Shown: in pieces, positions 1 to 3,700 of the stretch
How positions within the stretch are numbered: position 1 is the stretch's first letter
Layout: each line of letters starts with the position of its first letter
DNA from: CAZBEJ01 sp964521305
Lineage (GTDB): Bacteria > Patescibacteriota > Microgenomatia > UBA1406 > GWC2-37-13
Reading direction: 5' to 3'
NCBI GenBank assembly: GCA_964521305.1
Contig: CAZFQZ010000034.1
Coordinates: 1 to 8,455 of the forward strand
Length of the DNA: 8,455 nt
The notes under the pieces: model-generated
What the model was told of the DNA's origin: nothing
What the model saw: only the letters and a program-made list of their open reading frames with translations
Databases searched by the model: none
Position numbers and translations under genes: made by a program

Positions 1-54
1 CCATAGTGTAAAAAGTATCTTAGCATACTGTCTGAAATATGGGGGTAATTATAG

Positions 55-576
55 GCGCAGGATGATAATAAAACGGATTTGGTTGCACTTTCGCCGGATT
101 TAAGGATACAAGCGGAGCGATTATTGAAACAATCCCAAAATGATCTTGATAACGCGGTTTTGGATGTAGAACTGCAAAATTTAGCGCTGGAATATGCCCA
201 TATACGTACACCGATCGAAGGGCTCATCGCGAGAATAGATACGCCGTATGCCGGAGCGAATATAACGCCTGCACAGGCTGAATTCGAGATTATCAATCCG
301 CATACGATATATTTTTCCGCCGCAGCAGGTCAGAAAGATGTTGCCAGTCTTAAAAGTGAGATGAACGCACGTATCATCCTGGACGCTTTTCCGAACAAAA
401 CCATTACCGGGAAAATAACAGGCATAGCATTTATGCCGATAAAAGGGAAATCAGGCGTGCTATATGAGGTTAAGATTGCGATGAATGTTGATAATTCCTC
501 ATATGTGTATAAATACGGCATGACTGGTAATGCCAAGATCGCCATTCCACCAGAAGAAATGATGTCCTCGTTGTGA
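55..576 (+). CDS. HlyD/RND-type periplasmic adaptor, 5'-truncated fragment (probable pseudogene)
   Basis: This is the C-terminal part of a membrane-fusion (adaptor) protein of the HlyD/MacA class, which in intact form links an ABC or RND exporter to the cell exterior. Visible pieces are the second half of an alpha-hairpin (QAERLLKQSQNDLDNAVLDV), the return strand of the lipoyl-like domain (IRTPIEGLIARIDTPYAGA) and a beta-barrel ending at YGMTGNAKIAI. The N-terminal membrane anchor, first lipoyl strand and first helix are missing. The frame is open only from 55, with in-frame stops at 4, 46 and 52, so the protein does not simply continue off the left edge. The first usable start is TTG at 79, without a convincing ribosome site. 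The C-terminus also ends early, before the membrane-proximal domain usual in the family. I infer a decayed gene; an upstream frameshift or sequencing error is the alternative. The family assignment is fairly sure, the gene status is not. Confidence 0.7.
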   Translation, partial: AQDDNKTDLVALSPDLRIQAERLLKQSQNDLDNAVLDVELQNLALEYAHIRTPIEGLIARIDTPYAGANITPAQAEFEIINPHTIYFSAAAGQKDVASLKSEMNARIILDAFPNKTITGKITGIAFMPIKGKSGVLYEVKIAMNVDNSSYVYKYGMTGNAKIAIPPEEMMSSL

Positions 577-578
577 TT

Positions 579-607
579 TTGCATTTTACGTTTTGAGTTG
601 GTACTAT
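579..607 (+). promoter_or_regulatory. sigma70-type promoter of the pspC-liaI-like pair
   Basis: A -35 box TTGCAT (579-584) is followed after 17 nt by TACTAT (602-607), which carries an extended -10 TGG directly before it. The predicted start of transcription is about 614, two bases before ATG 616. The mRNA would then be leaderless for that start, or have a leader of about 20 nt for the alternative ATG at 634. Confidence 0.6.
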
Positions 608-615
608 TGGGGGAT

Positions 616-1080
616 ATGGCGAAAGGAAAAAAAATGCCGGTAAGACAACTATGCCGACCCGAAAACAACCGTATAATTGGGGGCGTATGCGGCGGAATAG
701 GAGAGTATTTTGCTATTGACCCGATTTTCATCAGACTTGTATTCCTGTTCCTGTTTTTTTACAGCGGGAGCGGGATCCTGATTTATTTGATACTATGGTT
801 GATTTTGCCTTCGGAACACGCGGTAAGACAGATACCGTCGCAGACCGTCAGGCAAAACTGGAAAGAGATGAAATCGAATGCACATGATTTTGTCGCGGAT
901 TTGAAAACAGGATCGAGGAATACTATATCAAGACGTATTATCGGTTTGATCATCATTGTTTTGGGAATTGTTTTTTTGCTGGATAATTTCAACATAACCG
1001 CATTCGACTATGTTTGGCGTTTCTGGCCGTTGTTGCTGGTTGCGCTGGGGTTAGGTATTTTGATCAAACATGAAAAATAA
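616..1080 (+). CDS. PspC-domain membrane protein with LiaF-like C-terminal membrane module
   Basis: This is a 154-residue membrane protein. Residues 13-65 are a PspC domain, recognisable by RPENNRIIGGVCGGIGEYF, IDP and a long hydrophobic stretch ending WLILP. A polar linker (66-106) follows, then two hydrophobic segments (about 108-123 and 137-150) of the LiaI/LiaF-like type, with GIVFLLDNFN and WPLLLVALGLGILI. PspC proteins sense envelope stress or regulate phage-shock-like responses in well-studied bacteria; here the role is inferred from the domain only. Two starts are possible. ATG 616 lies 8 nt after a strong -10 box and fits the leaderless pattern seen elsewhere in the window. ATG 634 has AAAGGA six bases upstream, but that could just be Lys-Gly-Lys codons. 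The next gene overlaps its last 11 bases, so the two are co-transcribed. Confidence 0.85.
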   Translation: MAKGKKMPVRQLCRPENNRIIGGVCGGIGEYFAIDPIFIRLVFLFLFFYSGSGILIYLILWLILPSEHAVRQIPSQTVRQNWKEMKSNAHDFVADLKTGSRNTISRRIIGLIIIVLGIVFLLDNFNITAFDYVWRFWPLLLVALGLGILIKHEK

Positions 1081-1438
1081 TCGGGGTTTTTTTGGGCCGC
1101 TGCTGATAATTTTTGTCGGCATCGTGTTTCTTCTGAATAATTTCAATCTTTTGCCGTGGTCGTCATGGGATCTGTTTTTTAAACTCTGGCCTGTCGTTTT
1201 GGTCGTCATAGGGTTAGAGATCCTCCTGGAGGGAACCAGATGGGCGCGATATATGGTCGGTTTGGTGCTTCTGCTTCTTGTGTTGTTTCTTGCGTCGCAG
1301 GTTTTAATGTGGAATAATGTGCAATTAAGAGGTTGGGTGAATAAGCATATGCCATGGATGCCTTCGGGCGGTAATAGCGTATTTTTTCCCCAACCGCAGC
1401 TTCCGTTTTTCGACAACGGCGGCGGGAGCACGCTTTAG
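1070..1438 (+). CDS. Small LiaI/LiaF-like transmembrane protein
   Basis: This 122-residue protein has two membrane segments (about 8-23 and 40-53) and a third hydrophobic stretch (62-80), then a Trp/Pro/Gly-rich tail (KHMPWMPSGG, FPQPQLPFF). The first 53 residues match the C-terminal module of the preceding PspC protein almost position by position: GIVFLLNNFN, then WPVVLVVIGLEILL. The two are therefore probably paralogous modules. Its ATG lies inside the end of the upstream gene, in a different frame and with no Shine-Dalgarno sequence, so translation is probably coupled. Family members sit next to PspC or LiaF proteins in envelope-stress loci. Partner and signal are unknown here. Its stop codon overlaps the stop region of the convergent glycosyltransferase. 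Confidence 0.8.
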   Translation: MKNNRGFFGPLLIIFVGIVFLLNNFNLLPWSSWDLFFKLWPVVLVVIGLEILLEGTRWARYMVGLVLLLLVLFLASQVLMWNNVQLRGWVNKHMPWMPSGGNSVFFPQPQLPFFDNGGGSTL

Positions 1439-2559
1439 GCCTTCCCGAGTTTTGACGCGATAAATGTCAGGATTTTCTTTCTGAATATTTCTTCGGTAAA
1501 CCCTTCAGCTGTTTTTCTCGCGTTTGTTCTCATCAGGGCCTTTTGTTTATCGGAAACCGACTCGAAAAGTTTTATTTTTCCAATCAGGGATTCGGGTTCC
1601 AATTCGTCAAACAGGTATCCGTTGTGTGTATCGTGGACGGTTTCCGGAATACCCCCGCTATTGTATGCGATTACCGGAACTCCGTATCCCATTGCTTCTA
1701 CGGGTGCTATGCCGAATTCCTCATCCACGGAAGAAAAGAGAAATGCATGGGCATGATGGTAGATTTTCTCCAGTTCCCGATCAGTGCAATTCCCCAAAAA
1801 TTCAACACTCGGTCCGGCGATCGATTTTAGATATGCTTCGTCGCGGCCGGTACCCACGATTTTCAGGTTGAACTGAGCGATATTCGCCGCCTTAACCAGT
1901 ATGTCAACGTGTTTTGCGCGCGCCAAACGGGAAACGGTGATGTAGTAGTCGGCGGGTTTACGGATTGACGAGTCAACGGGTTTGTGTGGAATTTGTACCG
2001 GAGGGTAGATCACGGCTGCATCTCTCCGATAAAATTTATGGATGCGGCGTTTTGTTTCCTCAGAGTTTGCAATAAAATAATCAGGTCGTTGTGATGCTTG
2101 GAAATCCCAGATCCGTAAAAAGTGATTGATAATGGTACCGTAAAGTTTGATCAGGAAATATTTTTGCCATTCGATTGCGGTTTCATATCCGTACAGGTAA
2201 CGGGGAGGATGGTGTATGTAGCTTATGTGAACGGTCGGCTTTTTCGTTTTAATTCCTTTACACATCCAGCTGCCGGTTGAAGAAATGATCAGGTCATATC
2301 GCGAGAAATCCAGGCTTTCCCAAATCCATGGCGTAAGAAAACGGAGAGGAGAATATAATCGGTTTATGACCGGTATTTTTCCGAACCACGTGGTTTGTAC
2401 ATGCCAGTTTTGTACTAAATCCTTATGAGAACCCAGCGCATTTCTATCGTAGGTTGACGTATATACGTCCGCTCCAGGGAATATCGATTTCAATGCAACC
2501 AGCACTCGTTCAGCACCGCCAAATTCGGCAAGCTGATCGTGAACTATTGCGATTTTCAT
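1435..2559 (-). CDS. GT4-family glycosyltransferase
   Basis: This 374-residue GT-B fold, retaining glycosyltransferase probably transfers a sugar from a nucleotide donor during cell-surface polysaccharide or glycolipid synthesis. The acceptor and sugar are not readable. The N-terminal Rossmann half starts MKIAIVHDQL with the glycine loop FGGAERV (13-19) and carries IHHPPRYLYG (116-125), typical of one GT4 subgroup. The C-terminal half has the nucleotide-sugar site: VSRLARAKHVD (209-219), VGTGRDE, and the E-x7-E motif in DEEFGIAPVEAMGYG with Glu280 and Glu288. The frame is open up to 2703, but homology begins at the Met at 2559, and a TATAAT box sits 7 nt before that ATG, so I reject the longer start. 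There is no Shine-Dalgarno sequence. No other glycan gene is adjacent; the partner genes must lie elsewhere. Confidence 0.92.
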   Translation of the reverse strand: MKIAIVHDQLAEFGGAERVLVALKSIFPGADVYTSTYDRNALGSHKDLVQNWHVQTTWFGKIPVINRLYSPLRFLTPWIWESLDFSRYDLIISSTGSWMCKGIKTKKPTVHISYIHHPPRYLYGYETAIEWQKYFLIKLYGTIINHFLRIWDFQASQRPDYFIANSEETKRRIHKFYRRDAAVIYPPVQIPHKPVDSSIRKPADYYITVSRLARAKHVDILVKAANIAQFNLKIVGTGRDEAYLKSIAGPSVEFLGNCTDRELEKIYHHAHAFLFSSVDEEFGIAPVEAMGYGVPVIAYNSGGIPETVHDTHNGYLFDELEPESLIGKIKLFESVSDKQKALMRTNARKTAEGFTEEIFRKKILTFIASKLGKA

Positions 2560-2566
2560 GCAATAT

Positions 2567-2572
2567 ATTATA
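2567..2572 (-). promoter_or_regulatory. -10 box of the GT4 glycosyltransferase gene (leaderless start)
   Basis: A perfect TATAAT on the minus strand ends seven bases before the ATG at 2559. Transcription would start at or next to the A of the start codon, leaving no room for a ribosome binding site. No good -35 box is visible 16-18 nt upstream, so activity is less certain than the match itself. Confidence 0.5.
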
Positions 2573-2875
2573 CCTGACACATGAATCTTCTGAGTACGAT
2601 AATACGCGGAATTATCGAAGGACTGACGTAGTTTTTTGCCGACCGCGGCAGGAGGGCTCGTGTTGTATAAAATCATCACCAACTTTTTTTGAGGCGTATT
2701 CACTGATTTTATCTAATTGAAAAAAGCAATTTCCGGTATTTCGCGGTCAAATGGTTCATAGCATATCTGCAGAAACATACCTTGACGGCATTCGATATCT
2801 ACCGGATTCTTCTTTCAATCGTGTTTTTCCACTAGTTCTCTTCTTGTTTTGGGTCCATGTATGAAGTTTGCATAG

Positions 2876-2881
2876 TATAAT
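2876..2881 (+). promoter_or_regulatory. -10 box for tRNA-Arg
   Basis: TATAAT lies 17 nt before the first base of tRNA-Arg, which places transcription start near 2888 and gives a short 5' leader for RNase P. No -35 box is obvious at the usual distance. The same transcript could continue into the GIY-YIG gene and the later tRNAs. Confidence 0.5.
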
Positions 2882-2898
2882 GAGATAGTTTCCGGCTT

Positions 2899-2970
2899 GC
2901 TCTCGTAGCTTAACGGATAGAGCGTTGGCCTCCGAAGCCAGATATACCAGTTCAATTCTGGTCGAGAGCA
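2899..2970 (+). tRNA. tRNA-Arg (anticodon CCG, reads CGG)
   Basis: A complete cloverleaf is visible. The acceptor stem is GCTCTCG with CGAGAGC, and the D stem has one G-U pair. The anticodon stem is TTGGC with GCCAG around the loop CTCCGAA, which places CCG at positions 34-36. The T arm is ACCAG-TTCAATT-CTGGT and the discriminator base is A at 2970. No CCA is encoded, so a CCA-adding enzyme is needed. Its last two bases are also the first two bases of a long hairpin. Confidence 0.95.
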
Positions 2971-3023
2971 CTTAAAAGTTCACAAAAACTTGTTTAAAAT
3001 AGAACTTTTTTAAGTGTAACACT
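2969..3023 (+). repeat. tRNA-Arg trailer hairpin with T6 tract (terminator-like), plus AGTGT/ACACT palindrome
   Basis: Left arm CACTTAAAAGTTC (2969-2981) pairs with right arm GAACTTTTTTAAGTG (3002-3016), with two extra T in the right arm and a 20-nt loop containing a small ACAA/TTGT stem. The right arm runs straight into AGTGT-A-ACACT (3013-3023), a second palindrome that competes for AGTGT. The T6 run could make this a weak, possibly bidirectional terminator after the tRNA. An element of the same design follows tRNA-Ala. Confidence 0.6.
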
Positions 3024-3031
3024 AAAATATA

Positions 3032-3295
3032 ATGAGCTGGTTCGTATACATCGCCGAATGTAAAGACAGTTCTTTATATACGGGGATAACAAAGGATTTA
3101 AAAAGAAGAATATTAGAACATAATAACGACAACGTTAAAGGAGCAAAGTCATTACGTAGTAAACGTCCAGTAAAATTAGTATATTCTGAAGAATATCAAA
3201 ATCAGATTGAAGCGGCACGAAGAGAATTTGCAATAAAAAAATGGCAGAGAAAGTATAAGCTGATATTGATCGGGAAGGGTAGGCTCTCAAAATAA
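3032..3295 (+). CDS. GIY-YIG nuclease-superfamily protein (YhbQ/UPF0213-like)
   Basis: This 87-residue single-domain protein has about the family's normal length. The GIY and YIG strands appear as WFVYIAE and LYTGIT, followed by the helix DLKRRILEHN with the conserved Arg, then KGAKSLRSKRPVKLVYSE and the acidic helix EAARREFAIKKW with the presumed metal-binding Glu. Family members cut or nick DNA in vitro or have unknown roles; they are free-standing and not homing enzymes. The start ATG has no Shine-Dalgarno sequence and overlaps a TATAATG string. The gene lies between tRNA-Arg and tRNA-Ala and is AT-rich (about 34% GC by hand count, below its neighbours). Long palindromes lie on both sides, and the TAA stop is the beginning of the downstream one. 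This may be a later insertion into the tRNA cluster, but no target-site duplication is visible. Confidence 0.9.
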   Translation: MSWFVYIAECKDSSLYTGITKDLKRRILEHNNDNVKGAKSLRSKRPVKLVYSEEYQNQIEAARREFAIKKWQRKYKLILIGKGRLSK

Positions 3296-3332
3296 GGGTT
3301 TACCCTTAAAAATTACTGGTAATTTTTAAGGG
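3293..3332 (+). repeat. Perfect 14-bp palindrome fused to the 5' end of tRNA-Ala, with a competing TAAGGG arm
   Basis: CCCTTAAAAATTAC (3303-3316) is followed by TG and its exact reverse complement (3319-3332). The last three bases, GGG, are positions 1-3 of tRNA-Ala. Upstream, TAAGGG (3293-3298, beginning with the GIY-YIG stop codon) can also pair with CCCTTA (3303-3308). The short ATTAC/GTAAT stem followed by T5 could alternatively act as a weak terminator. Its function is unknown; the base pairing is seen directly. Confidence 0.65.
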
Positions 3333-3402
3333 CCTGTAGCTTAATTGGTTGAGCGCCGCATTCGCATTGCGGAGGTTGCCGGTTCGATTCCGGTCAGGTC
3401 CA
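3330..3402 (+). tRNA. tRNA-Ala (anticodon CGC, reads GCG)
   Basis: The acceptor stem is GGGCCTG with CAGGTCC and contains the G3-U70 wobble that marks alanine tRNAs. The anticodon stem is CCGCA with TGCGG around the loop TTCGCAT, giving CGC at 34-36. The T arm is GCCGG-TTCGATT-CCGGT and the discriminator base is A at 3402. No CCA is encoded. Both ends overlap palindromic hairpins: GGG at the 5' end and C72-A73 at the 3' end. Confidence 0.95.
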
Positions 3403-3433
3403 CTTTAAAACGACGTTTTAAAGTGTGAACACT
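3401..3433 (+). repeat. tRNA-Ala trailer hairpin plus AGTGT/ACACT palindrome
   Basis: CACTTTAAAACG (3401-3412) and its exact reverse complement (3414-3425) flank a single A. The right arm continues into AGTGT-GA-ACACT (3422-3433). This is the same design and nearly the same arms as the element after tRNA-Arg: CACTT(T)AAAA, then TTTT(A)AAGTGT, then ACACT. The stem is AT-rich, so termination would be weak. A cruciform, a dimeric protein site or an RNA-processing signal are other options. Confidence 0.65.
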
Positions 3434-3452
3434 CATAAAGAATCAAGGCATT

Positions 3453-3461
3453 TGCTATAAT
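3453..3461 (+). promoter_or_regulatory. Extended -10 promoter for tRNA-Ile and tRNA-Phe
   Basis: TGC-TATAAT is a perfect extended -10 element, 16 nt before tRNA-Ile, with transcription start expected near 3468. The -35 position (TCATAA) is poor, as is common for extended -10 promoters. It gives the Ile-Phe pair a promoter separate from that of tRNA-Ala. Confidence 0.6.
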
Positions 3462-3477
3462 TTATAAGGGTAATGAT

Positions 3478-3549
3478 GCGCTCGTAGCTCAGCGGTAGAG
3501 CATTACTCTTATAAAGTAAGGGTCCTTGGTTCGAACCCAAGCGAGCGCA
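3478..3549 (+). tRNA. tRNA-Ile (anticodon TAT, reads AUA)
   Basis: The acceptor stem is GCGCTCG with CGAGCGC and the D stem is GCTC with GAGC. The anticodon stem is TTACT with AGTAA, and its seven-base loop CTTATAA puts TAT at 34-36. The T arm is CTTGG-TTCGAAC-CCAAG, the discriminator base is A at 3549, and no CCA is encoded. Most bacteria read AUA with a CAU tRNA modified to lysidine by TilS. A UAU isoleucine tRNA is uncommon and would make that modification unnecessary. AUA is much used here: I count 8 of the 18 Ile codons in the adaptor fragment. Confidence 0.93.
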
Positions 3550-3556
3550 CAGTAAA

Positions 3557-3629
3557 GCAGAGGTAGCCAAGGTGGTCACGGCGGAGGTCTGAAAAACCCC
3601 AGATGTCAGTTCGACTCTGACCCTCTGCA
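3557..3629 (+). tRNA. tRNA-Phe (anticodon GAA)
   Basis: It begins seven bases after tRNA-Ile, so both should come from one precursor. The acceptor stem is GCAGAGG with CCTCTGC and the T arm is GTCAG-TTCGACT-CTGAC. The anticodon loop CTGAAAA gives GAA at 34-36, and the discriminator base is A at 3629. Two stem positions are non-canonical: A-C at 28-42 in the anticodon stem and A-C at 13-22 in the D stem. The rest of the fold is sound. No CCA is encoded. Confidence 0.9.
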
Positions 3630-3700
3630 CATTTTGAACAATGCGGTTTGTTTTGCACGAACTTTAATATGAATAAATAATTAATGCACTAAACGAGAAA

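Larger units (their letters stand above)
2560..2898. other. 339-nt non-coding stretch between the glycosyltransferase and the tRNA cluster
   Basis: I find no supported gene here. It holds the minus-strand -10 box of the glycosyltransferase at its left end and the tRNA-Arg -10 box at its right end. In between are a run of seven T at 2684-2690, a CCGCGG palindrome near 2643 and a 37-codon open frame (2751-2864). That frame has no ribosome site or recognisable sequence. An undetected small RNA cannot be excluded. Confidence 0.5.

Noticed and set aside
330..731. 133-codon minus-strand open frame across the adaptor/PspC junction
   Set aside because: Overlaps two forward genes with recognisable domains and the promoter between them; no homology or start signal.
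1051..1431. 126-codon minus-strand open frame opposite the LiaI-like gene
   Set aside because: It lies fully antisense to a gene with clear membrane-protein homology, and its protein is low-quality and basic with no motif.
2560..2703. 48-residue N-terminal extension of the glycosyltransferase up to the Met at 2703
   Set aside because: Family homology starts exactly at MKIAIVHDQL (2559), a TATAAT box lies inside the extension 7 nt before that codon, and the extra residues look random.
2751..2864. 37-codon forward open frame between the glycosyltransferase and tRNA-Arg
   Set aside because: No ribosome site or promoter at a useful distance, no recognisable motif, and length expected by chance.
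3032..3295. Homing endonuclease in a tRNA intron
   Set aside because: Both flanking tRNAs are complete and uninterrupted, and the protein is the short YhbQ type without a DNA-recognition tail.
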